Below the pieces are notes generated by a model. That model was given only the letters and a program-made list of their open reading frames with translations, had not been told where the DNA came from and did no database searches. The translations under genes and the position numbers were made by a program. Source: Paenibacillus sp. J31TS4 (GTDB lineage: Bacteria; Bacillota; Bacilli; Paenibacillales; NBRC-103111). From it: DNA of 64,000 nucleotides. Location of the stretch: the NCBI RefSeq assembly GCF_018403265.1, contig NZ_BOSI01000005.1, positions 1 through 64,000 of the forward strand, given 5' to 3'. Positions 8,331-16,194 of this stretch are shown piece after piece; position 1 is the stretch's first letter; each line of letters opens with the position of its first letter.

Positions 8331-8400
8331 GAACTATGCTGCCCGTTAGTTGAACAGGCTGCCGATCTTTTGTTCGGCAGCCTGCGTTGTTGCGCTATCG
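8331..8400. repeat. Dispersed intergenic repeat, copy B (best preserved)
   Basis: The copy contains GAACTATGCTGCCCGTTAGT, then a perfect stem-loop AGGCTGCCGA-(tcttttgt)-TCGGCAGCCT, then GCGTTGTTGCGCTATCG. It matches the copy at 111 closely through the tail. It lies in the 336-base gap between the radical SAM and DHH genes; the rest of that gap shows no supported gene. Confidence 0.65.
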
Positions 8401-8447
8401 GATCCATTTGCTCAATGACTCAACCTCAACCACAAATGGCAGTTTGC

Positions 8448-9329
8448 TCATCCAGCTCCAAACCGTTTACGATATCCGCATTTTCTACATAGTTCCTCCA
8501 CTGCCACTCTTCGCGAAAACCCTTCTACAAGGTTTTTTGCGCGATCCATCTCGATAATATCAGAAAAGGAATGATCCTTAATATTGCCAAGGTTGATAAC
8601 TCCCTCACCATCTAGACAACAAGGGATAACCGTTCCGTTTGCTAAAATACCTGCTTGATTGCGCATCCCATAGCAAAAGCCCTTCCCATCATCTTCTTCT
8701 TCATGTAACGCAGGCCACTTAAACTCATAATCTTGATTAATGAAGATGCGGTCCGCAATTTTCACGCCGCCTCCTGGTTCGACCTTTTCTTCGATTTTGT
8801 AGTCCAAATCAAATTCTTGCTCAATAATTTCTAGTAATTCTCTGTTCCGTTTACTTTCGATATTCGTCGCATTGTCTTGTGTAAGGTTCCATAATCTCAG
8901 GGAAACAATCAGTTCCGATTGACTCGTCGCTTCCCTAATAAAAGAAAGGATACTTCTCACATACCCTTCCTTATCTTTAGAACCGATATGGCCATCAAAG
9001 CTATGGAGTGAGAAATTCATTTGTCTTAGAGCCGGCTTATTTACTAATTCTTCTCTCTTTTTATTGATTAATGTTCCATTGGTTGTGATATTCACTTTAA
9101 ACCCTTTTTCATGACTTAAGTCTAACAATTGGCCTAGTTTGGGATGAAGCAGCGGCTCACCTTTTACATGTAAATAAATGTAGTCTGTGTGCGGTTTAAT
9201 TTGGTCTAATCTATTGGAAAAGTCCTCCACAGAAAGGAATTGCTTCTGTCGTTCTGTTGGCGGACAAAAGCTGCATGCAAGATTACACACACTTGTAATC
9301 TCTAGATAAAATTTCTTAAACTTTTTCAC
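8448..9329 (-). CDS. Radical SAM protein with SPASM-like C-terminus
   Basis: This iron-sulfur enzyme has about 293 residues. The radical SAM motif CNLACSFC lies at residues 13-20 after the strand KKFYLEITSV. Other features are the GEP motif (HVKGEPLLHP), NITTNGTL, and C-terminal cysteines for an auxiliary cluster: a GFCYGM segment, IPCCLDGEG, and ELCRKCGYRKRF. This arrangement is typical of SPASM/Twitch proteins that modify peptides or nucleotides. No precursor peptide or transporter is adjacent, so the substrate is unknown. The GTG start at 9329 has GAGGA seven bases upstream and puts the first strand right at the N-terminus; an upstream ATG at 9368 lacks support. Confidence 0.85.
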   Translation of the reverse strand: MKKFKKFYLEITSVCNLACSFCPPTERQKQFLSVEDFSNRLDQIKPHTDYIYLHVKGEPLLHPKLGQLLDLSHEKGFKVNITTNGTLINKKREELVNKPALRQMNFSLHSFDGHIGSKDKEGYVRSILSFIREATSQSELIVSLRLWNLTQDNATNIESKRNRELLEIIEQEFDLDYKIEEKVEPGGGVKIADRIFINQDYEFKWPALHEEEDDGKGFCYGMRNQAGILANGTVIPCCLDGEGVINLGNIKDHSFSDIIEMDRAKNLVEGFSRRVAVEELCRKCGYRKRFGAG

Positions 9330-9536
9330 CGTCAATTCCTCACTTCGTTGGCTACTAAGAACAGGCATGAACTATTATTCTATCACTTTACTTGTACTTT
9401 TTATATAAGAGTAGAAGACCATCAGAGAATTTCCTCCAATGGCCTTCGTTCCATCCGTCCCCATTAGTCAGCCGCCCCGCCATTATGCGACGCTCCGCCT
9501 CCCAACAATAGCCGCTCACCGTTTTTAAGATAAAAC

Positions 9537-9586
9537 TTGCGCAAATCCGCTTTATCGACTAAGATACTGAATAAACGTTCAGTATC
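9537..9586 (+). promoter_or_regulatory. Promoter with TetR operator
   Basis: A sigma-A-like promoter (TTGCGC, 17-base spacer, TAAGAT) is overlapped at its -10 and start region by a perfect inverted repeat GATACTGAA-taaacg-TTCAGTATC at 9563-9586. It sits about 70 bases before the TetR start codon, and a related sequence precedes the MFS gene. TetR autorepression is inferred. Confidence 0.7.
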
Positions 9587-9656
9587 CTTTACTAAGAGCT
9601 TGGGCTTGCGAGATAAACCATCCTGTCCACCAAGCCAGAAAAGAGGTGAAACATGG

Positions 9657-10256
9657 ATGAATAAAAAGCAGCAGCAAACCGAGCAGACGAAAAAGAAAAT
9701 AGCCGATGCATCCAGAGCTTTGTTCGTACAAAAAGGCTACAAGGCCACGTCGATTGAAGATATCGTGAAGGCAACCGGCTGCAGCGGCGGCAATATTTAT
9801 TATCATTTTAAGAGCAAGGAAGGGCTTTTTTTATATTTAGTGGATGAATGGAATCGGGAATGGGAAGATACATGGCTGGCCCAGGAGCAGCTCTATCCGA
9901 CCACCATAGATAAATTGTACGGTATGGCTGAGCATTTGGCCCTTGATCAATTCAATCACCCGTTAACCAAGGCCGCTGACGAGTTTTTTAACAATTCGGA
10001 GAAAGCTTCGGATGTGGAAGAACGTATCAATGAGATGATCCAGGGTTATCTTAAGTTTAACCAACAACTGCTGCAGAAAGGGATCGACAACGGTGAGTTT
10101 GAAAACATGAATGTTTCCGGACTAGCCATGATCTTAGACAGTTTGCTGTATGGGTTGGGTCAACACACTCGAGGAATGAAACGAGAAGAAGCGTTGGCGG
10201 CTTACAAGTTGGCTATGGATGTGTTTTTACACGGTATTATCCATCCTGCCCGCTAG
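9657..10256 (+). CDS. TetR/AcrR family repressor
   Basis: The protein has 199 residues. The N-terminal helix-turn-helix is at residues 10-55 (DASRALFVQKGYKATSIEDI and CSGGNIYYHFKSKEGLF). The C-terminal all-helical ligand pocket resembles TetR_C members that control efflux pumps. The ATG at 9657 follows AGAGGTGA by seven bases; longer in-frame readings start inside the promoter and operator. It is followed by an MFS pump 75 bases downstream on the same strand, with a shared ATACTGAATA element before each gene. It is likely to repress itself and the pump until a drug ligand binds. Confidence 0.88.
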   Translation: MNKKQQQTEQTKKKIADASRALFVQKGYKATSIEDIVKATGCSGGNIYYHFKSKEGLFLYLVDEWNREWEDTWLAQEQLYPTTIDKLYGMAEHLALDQFNHPLTKAADEFFNNSEKASDVEERINEMIQGYLKFNQQLLQKGIDNGEFENMNVSGLAMILDSLLYGLGQHTRGMKREEALAAYKLAMDVFLHGIIHPAR

Positions 10257-10279
10257 CCGCTTTTTTTACCCTATTATCT

Positions 10280-10300
10280 AGAATGAATATTCAGTATAAG
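10280..10300 (+). promoter_or_regulatory. Second TetR-like operator before MFS gene
   Basis: The segment AGAATGAATATTCAGTATAA contains the palindrome TGAATATTCA and shares TTCAGTAT with the operator at 9563. It lies 32 bases before the MFS start codon. It is probably a weaker site of the same TetR protein. Confidence 0.5.
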
Positions 10301-10331
10301 TATGTTTGCTTATGTAGTGGAGGAATAAGGA

Positions 10332-11540
10332 ATGGCGTTATTATTAAAAAAGCGAGGAGCCCTGCTGCTCCTCATGTTAAATCTTTTTCTTGTCTTTACG
10401 GGGATCGGCCTAGTCATTCCGATTATGCCTAAGTACATGGAGGATCTGGGCATTTCCGGGGGCACCGTCGGCTTGCTGGTTGCAGCCTTTTCGTTGACCC
10501 AGCTTCTTTTTTCGCCGCTGGCCGGCCGCTTGGCTGATTCATTAGGAAGAAAACGGATGATTGTGACCGGCATGATCGTATTTGCCTTGTCGGAAGGGTT
10601 GTTCGGGGTCGCGAACGACGCGGTCCTGTTATTCGTCTCAAGACTGCTCGGCGGCATTAGTGCCGCGCTCATCATGCCGGCCGTCATGGCTTACGCGGCG
10701 GACGTCACGACCAAGGAAGAACGCGCTGCCGGGATGGGCTATATTAACGCAGCCATTACAACAGGCTTTATTATCGGGCCTGGCATTGGCGGTTATATCG
10801 CCGAATTCGGCATTCGCGTCCCCTTTTATACCGCTGCTGTAGCGGGGATTTTCGCAGCCTGTATCACTTTGTTTATTCTGCAGGAGTCACTGCCGGCAAA
10901 AGAAGCGCCATCCGGGCTGCCATCCCCCGCGAAACAACGGAGCAGTCTTCTTTCTCAATTGATGCGCTCCTATCGCGAGCCCTACTTTTTAAGCCTGATT
11001 ATCGTCTTTGTCATGTCTTTCGGACTGGCCAATTTTGAAACGGTCTTTGGACTATTTGTCGACCATAAATTTGGGTTCGAGCCGAGAGACATAGCCTTTA
11101 TCATAACGTTCGGCTCCATTGCCGGTGCCGTTGTCCAAGTGACCGCTTTTAGCTGGATTCTGAACCGTCTTGGCGAAAAACGCGTCATCTCAATCTGCCT
11201 TCTATTTGCTGGCGTTTTTATTCTTCTGACGCTGTTCGTTCACAAATACTGGCTCATTTTTGCCGTTACCTTTATTGTCTTCCTGGCAATCGATATTTTG
11301 CGTCCGGCCATCAGTACCCAAATGTCGATGCTGGCCAAGGACCAGCAAGGCTACGTTGCCGGCCTTAATTCGGCTTTTACCAGCCTCGGCAATATTGCCG
11401 GACCTGCCATAGCCGGATTTTTGTTCGATGTAGATATCAACTACCCGTATACACTCGCATGTATTGTTCTGCTCATCAGTTTCGGATTATCCCTAAGAGT
11501 GGGAAAACGCAAGCTGCAAGGTTCCGCTACAGCATACTGA
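10332..11540 (+). CDS. MFS multidrug efflux transporter
   Basis: The 402-residue inner-membrane proton antiporter has 12 predicted helices. Signature features are LNLFLVFTGIGLVIPIMPKY in helix 1, the motif-A loop PLAGRLADSLGRKRMI between helices 2 and 3, and motif C of drug antiporters (GFIIGPGIGGYIAEFG) in helix 5. It belongs to the DHA1 group, near NorA/Bmr/TetA-like pumps, so it probably exports hydrophobic drugs. It has its own Shine-Dalgarno (GGAGGAATAAGG) and lies directly downstream of the TetR gene, which implies ligand-induced expression. The individual substrate is not predictable. Confidence 0.88.
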   Translation: MALLLKKRGALLLLMLNLFLVFTGIGLVIPIMPKYMEDLGISGGTVGLLVAAFSLTQLLFSPLAGRLADSLGRKRMIVTGMIVFALSEGLFGVANDAVLLFVSRLLGGISAALIMPAVMAYAADVTTKEERAAGMGYINAAITTGFIIGPGIGGYIAEFGIRVPFYTAAVAGIFAACITLFILQESLPAKEAPSGLPSPAKQRSSLLSQLMRSYREPYFLSLIIVFVMSFGLANFETVFGLFVDHKFGFEPRDIAFIITFGSIAGAVVQVTAFSWILNRLGEKRVISICLLFAGVFILLTLFVHKYWLIFAVTFIVFLAIDILRPAISTQMSMLAKDQQGYVAGLNSAFTSLGNIAGPAIAGFLFDVDINYPYTLACIVLLISFGLSLRVGKRKLQGSATAY

Positions 11541-11546
11541 CAACAA

Positions 11547-11584
11547 AGGTCCGGTAAAGGTTTAATCCCTTGCCGGACTTTTTA
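11547..11584. terminator. Rho-independent terminator (convergent genes)
   Basis: The inverted repeat GTCCGGTAAAGG and CCCTTGCCGGAC is followed by T5 on the plus strand. It separates the MFS gene from the convergent AraC gene. Confidence 0.8.
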
Positions 11585-11609
11585 TGTTCCAGAAATAAGA
11601 GAACATTCT

Positions 11610-12869
11610 TTAGGTACTTGGTTCAGCATGTTGCGCCGGGCGCCGCTCGGACTGCCGGTATGCCTTTGGCGTCATCCCTTTCCATTTCTTGAACACCTTG
11701 TTGAAATAGCTCTGGTCGCTAAAGTTCAGCCATGCGGCGATGTCAGTGATCGGATAGTCGGTCAGCGTGAGCAGTCTCCTCGCTTCCTCGATCCGTTCGC
11801 GCTGGACATACTCGGAAATCGTCATCCCAACCTCCTTCTTGAACAGACTCGACAAGTAGTTGGGACTTAGATTGGTGCGCTCGGCAAGCCGATCGAGCGT
11901 AATGTCGCCGTACAGATGGTTGGCGATCTCGTGAAGACAATCCTGCACGGCAGGCGAGTAATGGCCGCGGCGCACCTCCGCCACCCGGTCGACAAAGTCG
12001 AACAGCGCATCCGTCATGACGGCGGCGACCGCCTGCAGCGTATCCTTCTCCTCCAACAGCTGAATATAGAAATCACTCAGCGTAAACGCATCCTCCTCGT
12101 GCATACCTCCTTCAATCGCCGCACGACAGATCAGCGCGATTCCCGTAATCATCAGGTTCTTCTCGCTGCGGAGCCGGCTCCGCTTGGCTAACACGCCGAG
12201 CTCGTCTTCGCCGATGATGGATTCCAGGACGAATGTCCGGATTCGTTCCCTCTCACCCGTGCGCACGTAGTGCAACAAAACGCGCTCATGGGACAAGTTA
12301 GCGTGAAGCATGCCGCTTCTACGGCTTCGGGATAGCTCGGCATCCGGCTCTTGCTTCCTCACAGCCGGTTCCAGCATCGACGTGCCTTCAGCCAGAAGAT
12401 TCGCTGACGGATCGACGAGCTGCCGGTGAATCGCATAGTGGATCATCAGGCTTAGCGCCCGAGCGCGCTCTGGCGGCAGCAGCGGAACCCTCTCGTACAA
12501 GTCGAGAACCTGCTCCCGGTTACCCGCGTGGAGGGTATCCAACGTCTCGTTCCATTGGCTGTCCCCCGGCGCCTCATGCAGGTACGGGCCGACGACGAGC
12601 GTGCCGGCAAGCCGGTCCTCGTCAAGGGCATTCACAAAGAAATACTGAAGATTGGAACGGGTAAAATGGACCGGCTGCTCCGCTGCATACAGCGCATAAG
12701 CGTAGCCCGCGAGTTGATCGCGAATCGAGGCAAAGTACGGATTGGCGCGAAGCGAACGCTCGGTGTATTCCGATTCCATCTTCCGCCCTGGATGGACAAC
12801 AAAGACAGGGAGTTCAAGGGCATCGTGGAGAAGCCGGCCAAAGACAGCCAGCTCCGGCAGCTTATTCAT
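11610..12869 (-). CDS. AraC family transcriptional regulator
   Basis: The regulator has 419 residues. A C-terminal double helix-turn-helix (about residues 310-410) contains LTDYPITDIAAWLNFSDQSY and FNKVFKKWKGMTPKAYR, the classical AraC signature. The long N-terminal half shows no membrane span and no clear PAS or cupin motif; its first 130 residues (LHDALELPVFVVHPG, FFVNALDEDRLAGTLVVGP) resemble the PAS/PocR-like sensor found in many Paenibacillus AraC proteins. The ATG at 12869 has GGAGG nine bases upstream, and the 27 codons before it are rejected. It is divergent from the SDR gene at 13028, a likely target. Confidence 0.85.
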   Translation of the reverse strand: MNKLPELAVFGRLLHDALELPVFVVHPGRKMESEYTERSLRANPYFASIRDQLAGYAYALYAAEQPVHFTRSNLQYFFVNALDEDRLAGTLVVGPYLHEAPGDSQWNETLDTLHAGNREQVLDLYERVPLLPPERARALSLMIHYAIHRQLVDPSANLLAEGTSMLEPAVRKQEPDAELSRSRRSGMLHANLSHERVLLHYVRTGERERIRTFVLESIIGEDELGVLAKRSRLRSEKNLMITGIALICRAAIEGGMHEEDAFTLSDFYIQLLEEKDTLQAVAAVMTDALFDFVDRVAEVRRGHYSPAVQDCLHEIANHLYGDITLDRLAERTNLSPNYLSSLFKKEVGMTISEYVQRERIEEARRLLTLTDYPITDIAAWLNFSDQSYFNKVFKKWKGMTPKAYRQSERRPAQHAEPST

Positions 12870-13027
12870 GAGGACCGACCTCCATAGGCTACATTCATGG
12901 TTAACATTAGGATGTGTTAAAAAAGTACTAAAAATCGTTGATAAATACAATTAACGGCCGGGCAAGCCTATTACACTAAAGCTGCAGAAAAAAAGTCTGC
13001 TACCATTATGGAAAGGGATGAACGAAT

Positions 13028-13783
13028 ATGTTGGACAACAAAATCGCTATCATTACTGGGGCAGGAAGCGGCATCGGCCGTGCAAGCAGCATCAAAATGG
13101 CAGGCTATGGCGCGAAGATCGTCGCCGTTGACTTTAACGAGGCAACCGGCCAGGAGACGGTCCGGCTTATTCAGGAGCAGGGCGGAGAAGCCATCTTCGT
13201 ACAGGCCGACGTATCGAAAAGCGAGGATGTTCAACGTTATGTGAACGCCGCGATTGATACCTACGGCCGCATCGATATTTTCTTCAATAACGCCGGGATT
13301 GTACAGAAGTTCTCGATGTTCGCTGACATTGACGAGAACGAGTTCGACCGGATTATGAGCGTAAATGTCCGGGGCGTCTTCCTCGGTATGAAATATGTTT
13401 TAAAGGTGATGGAGAAGCAAGAAAGCGGCACGATCATTAACACCGCTTCGACGGCGGGGGTGAAGAGCGAGCACAGCGCTTCCGCTTATTCCGCTAGCAA
13501 GCATGCGGTTGTCGGTCTAACGAAAGGCGCGGCGCTAGAGTATGTGAAGAAAGGCATCCGCGTCAACGGCATTTGCCCGGGCGGCGTAGAGACGGCTCTT
13601 ACGAAAGGGGTAGAGCAGGCTTTCGTGTCGGGCGGCTACGTACCGGAGGAAGTCGCCAATATGCGCATGGGCCGCTATGCGCAGCCGGAAGAGCTGGCGG
13701 AAGTCGTCGCATTCCTCGCTTCCGATCGCGCCAGCTACATGACGGGTTCCATCGTACTGGTCGACGGCGGGTTGACGCTCTAG
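13028..13783 (+). CDS. SDR family NAD(P)-dependent oxidoreductase
   Basis: The protein has 251 residues, standard for classical short-chain dehydrogenases. The Rossmann glycine motif TGAGSGIG is at residues 11-18, the Asp after the second strand (VAVDFN) suggests NAD preference, and NNAG is near residue 90. The catalytic Ser lies in NTASTAG and the Tyr/Lys pair in YSASK, near residues 156-160. The C-terminal YMTGSIVLVDGGLTL is typical of 3-oxoacyl-ACP reductase/glucose dehydrogenase-like members. The substrate is unknown. It is divergent from the AraC regulator, with a 158-base gap that should hold both promoters. Confidence 0.88.
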   Translation: MLDNKIAIITGAGSGIGRASSIKMAGYGAKIVAVDFNEATGQETVRLIQEQGGEAIFVQADVSKSEDVQRYVNAAIDTYGRIDIFFNNAGIVQKFSMFADIDENEFDRIMSVNVRGVFLGMKYVLKVMEKQESGTIINTASTAGVKSEHSASAYSASKHAVVGLTKGAALEYVKKGIRVNGICPGGVETALTKGVEQAFVSGGYVPEEVANMRMGRYAQPEELAEVVAFLASDRASYMTGSIVLVDGGLTL

Positions 13784-13809
13784 TCCAAGGTTGTCCGTGT
13801 AACAAATCA

Positions 13810-13853
13810 AAATGCCCGTTTCAAGTCACAGAGGTGGCTTGGAACGGGCATTT
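13810..13853. terminator. Rho-independent terminator (convergent genes)
   Basis: AAATGCCCGTTTCAAG pairs with CTTGGAACGGGCATTT with one mismatch. It lies between the convergent SDR and TetR genes and can act in both directions. Confidence 0.8.
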
Positions 13854-13863
13854 CGCTTGCTCT

Positions 13864-14457
13864 TCACTTCGTCATGATGTTCAGCAGAAGGTCGACCTCT
13901 TGTGTCCAGTCGATCCCCATCGCCTTTGCATCCTGAAGCATAAGACCGGTCACGACCGAAAGAAACACAATTAATCGCTTGTAGGGATCGCCTTCCGCGA
14001 ATTGTCCTTCCTGCTGCCCTCGGACGACGATCGGAATGATATGCTCAATCGTATTCTGAGGAGAATACCGCTCAATCACTTCCTTTGCTTTGCGCGGTAC
14101 GCCTTCCGACTTTTGCGCTTGTTGAATGAGCAGGAAGAATTGCTTATGATTATCGTCGAGCAGTCGAAGTGTGAATGTCCTTAGCTGCTCCAAAGGCGAA
14201 CCCGGTAATTGTTGAATAGTCCGGACAGCGTTCTGGGATTCCTCGATTGCCTCTTCCACGAGAAGCGTGAAAATCTCGTCCTTTGATTCGAAGTAACGGT
14301 ACGATAAACCTTGGCTGATGCCGGCTTCCTCTGCGATCATGCTCATCTTCGTGCCAGCGATCCCTTTCTCCGCGAAAACTTTTAGAGCCGCCTTTTTGAT
14401 CTGATCTTTGCGTTCGTCAAGCGCTTGTTCGGTTTGCGCTCTTGCTATTCTTGGCAT
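13864..14457 (-). CDS. TetR/AcrR family repressor
   Basis: The protein has 197 residues, with the helix-turn-helix at about residues 20-65 (FAEKGIAGTKMSMIAEEAGI and SQGLSYRYFESKDEIF). The remaining helices form the ligand pocket. It starts 31 bases downstream of the interrupted SDR gene on the same strand, with AGGGGAGAAGG before ATG. It therefore shares the SDR promoter at 15444, where TGAATGA/TCATTCA palindromes flank the -35 to start region. Autoregulation through those palindromes is inferred. Confidence 0.87.
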   Translation of the reverse strand: MPRIARAQTEQALDERKDQIKKAALKVFAEKGIAGTKMSMIAEEAGISQGLSYRYFESKDEIFTLLVEEAIEESQNAVRTIQQLPGSPLEQLRTFTLRLLDDNHKQFFLLIQQAQKSEGVPRKAKEVIERYSPQNTIEHIIPIVVRGQQEGQFAEGDPYKRLIVFLSVVTGLMLQDAKAMGIDWTQEVDLLLNIMTK

Positions 14458-14488
14458 AGGTTATCCTTCTCCCCTTTTGTGCGTCGAC

Positions 14489-15399
14489 TTAAGCCTCCGA
14501 TGCGCAAATTTGCGCCGTACTCACTTCCCATAGCTTGTGCGCCGCTTCCCTATCGCTCGCTTGCGTGGACGGCTTCCTAACTTGCTTATCTGCGTAGTAA
14601 CGCCCACTTTCTAGGTTTGAATCGTCGGTTTCCGCCAGCCATACAAGCGTCTCCGCCCCCTTCTCGGGCGTTCGAGAAAATCTCTTCATGACGGCCATCG
14701 TCATGCGGGCCAACCTCCATTGTCTTGATTGAAATTCGTAGCGACGAGTCCCGGATCAAAGCAATACGCGCTGACATTCGTGCCTTTCAATCGTTGCGCC
14801 AGTTCGGCGGTAAACAAAACATTCGCCAGCTTCGTCTCGCCATATCGGAAATTAGGGCCGCCCTTCATCTTCCCCAGCAATCCAAAATAACGCCGGCCGC
14901 TCAAATCATCAAAATGGATGCCTTGCGCGGCCATCTTATGGCCATGGGACGACGTAGTAATGACACGGGCATGTTCACTCATCATCAGTCTATCAAGCAG
15001 CAGGTTCGTTAACAAGAATGGCGCGATATGGTTGACCGCCCAGGTCATCTCCAGTCCGTCCTCAGTCAGCTTATGATCGAGGAACATGGCACCCGCATTA
15101 TTGATCAGAATATCAATCCTTGGGCATTTCGCTAAAATTTCGTTTGCTGCGCGGCGGATCGAACGCTGGGACGACATGTCAGCGATGAAAACGTCCACCG
15201 TGATCGAATTGCCGGAGGACGACTGGAGCTTAACCGCGACCTCTCGCGCTTTGGCCGCATTGCGCGCAACGATACCCAAATTCGCCCCTCTGGCTGCCAG
15301 CTCTTGGGCGGCCGCCAATCCGATCCCACTTGTGGCCCCGGTAATCACCGCATATTTTCCTCTTAAGGTTTGATCGTTCGTCTTCTTTATTCCGCTCAT
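14489..15399 (-). pseudogene. Short-chain dehydrogenase interrupted by frameshift
   Basis: The first part (15399 to about 14713) encodes an SDR with the glycine motif TGATSGIGLAAAQ, NNAG, and YGETKLANVLF around the catalytic Tyr/Lys. It reaches FDPGLVATNFNQDNGG and then meets TGA in its own frame. The following 74 codons in another frame (down to 14489) supply the expected family C-terminus: LARMTMAVMKRF, TPEKGAETLVWLAETDDSN, SGRYYADKQVRKPS, LWEVS. One missing base in GGAGGTTGGCCC accounts for the shift. The product resembles retinol-dehydrogenase/WW-oxidoreductase-like SDRs. The catalytic core is still encoded, so partial function cannot be excluded, and a sequencing error is also possible. 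Confidence 0.75.
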
Positions 15400-15419
15400 T
15401 TGGAATTCCTCCCGATAAT

Positions 15420-15472
15420 TGAATGATTCATTCATTTATTTACAGTATATGAACCGTTCATTCATTTGTCAA
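15420..15472 (-). promoter_or_regulatory. Sigma-A promoter with two palindromic operators
   Basis: On the minus strand TTGACA (15467-15472), a 17-base spacer and TATACT (15444-15449) form a near-consensus promoter. A perfect 15-base palindrome TGAATGAATCATTCA (15420-15434) follows the -10, and TGAACGGTTCA with an adjoining TGAATGAA lies in the spacer. This is a typical TetR-repressed arrangement for the SDR-TetR unit. Confidence 0.75.
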
Positions 15473-15533
15473 TGCCCCAACCCTATGGAATTTCGAAAAT
15501 ACTTGCCGCTGCTTATAGTGCCCTAACAACAGG

Positions 15534-15566
15534 AAAGCCGCCCTTTGAAAAAAAGGCGGCCTTTGA
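15534..15566. terminator. Rho-independent terminator
   Basis: AAAGCCGCC and GGCGGCCTTT form a stem around an A-rich loop. It lies in the gap downstream of the minus-strand VOC gene and is likely its terminator. Confidence 0.6.
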
Positions 15567-15672
15567 TCTTTCGTACCCCTTAGCTTGCCCCCCTACCAGA
15601 TTCATGCTTCCAGCCTGTTTGCTCGTTCAAGCGACAGAGGATAGTAATTAAAGCAAGTTCAGTTGCTTTAGG

Positions 15673-16086
15673 TTAACTCTTATGAACTTCAGCTGCAATA
15701 GGACTTAACTCGATTATATTGATCCTATGACCATCCGGATCAAAGACATCGAACATGACATGATGGTTCCATTCCGAATCCCATGTTTCGATGCCGCTAA
15801 CCTGACAACCCCGCGCTTGCAGTTCTGTATGGAGAGTTCGGACATCCTTGCACCTTATGTTGAAGCTTGGGAAGGGCGTAACGGGAATCGGTTCTTTCCT
15901 CTCCGCTAAGCTGAGCAAAGCAGCATCCTTCGGATGCGGTTGAAAGAACAAGGTTGCCCCGCGGCTGCCTCCCCCCCAGTCCTCGATGCCTCGGCATACA
16001 AGCCCCAACATCTCCGTGTAGAAGGATATCGACCGTTCCAAATGGTTCACAGGAATAAAGATGCTGCCAATCTGTGTAGTCAACAT
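15673..16086 (-). CDS. VOC family protein (glyoxalase-like)
   Basis: The 137-residue protein has two beta-alpha-beta modules of the vicinal oxygen chelate fold. It opens IGSIFIPVNHLERSISFYTE, has MLGLVCRGIEDWGGG next, and closes FDVFDPDGHRINIIELSP, where His and Glu are positioned as metal ligands of glyoxalase/dioxygenase relatives. The reaction is unknown. It stands alone between the SDR promoter region and the multicopper oxidase, both on the same strand. The start at 16086 follows AAGGAGCTGAAATCAA. Confidence 0.85.
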   Translation of the reverse strand: MLTTQIGSIFIPVNHLERSISFYTEMLGLVCRGIEDWGGGSRGATLFFQPHPKDAALLSLAERKEPIPVTPFPSFNIRCKDVRTLHTELQARGCQVSGIETWDSEWNHHVMFDVFDPDGHRINIIELSPIAAEVHKS

Positions 16087-16194
16087 TTGATTTCAGCTCC
16101 TTAACAATGTTCTTCCCCACTTATAACGAAAGCGGACGGCGAAAAGAAACGGGGGCAGCACAAAACAATTTAGAAAAATCCGATCCTACATGGT

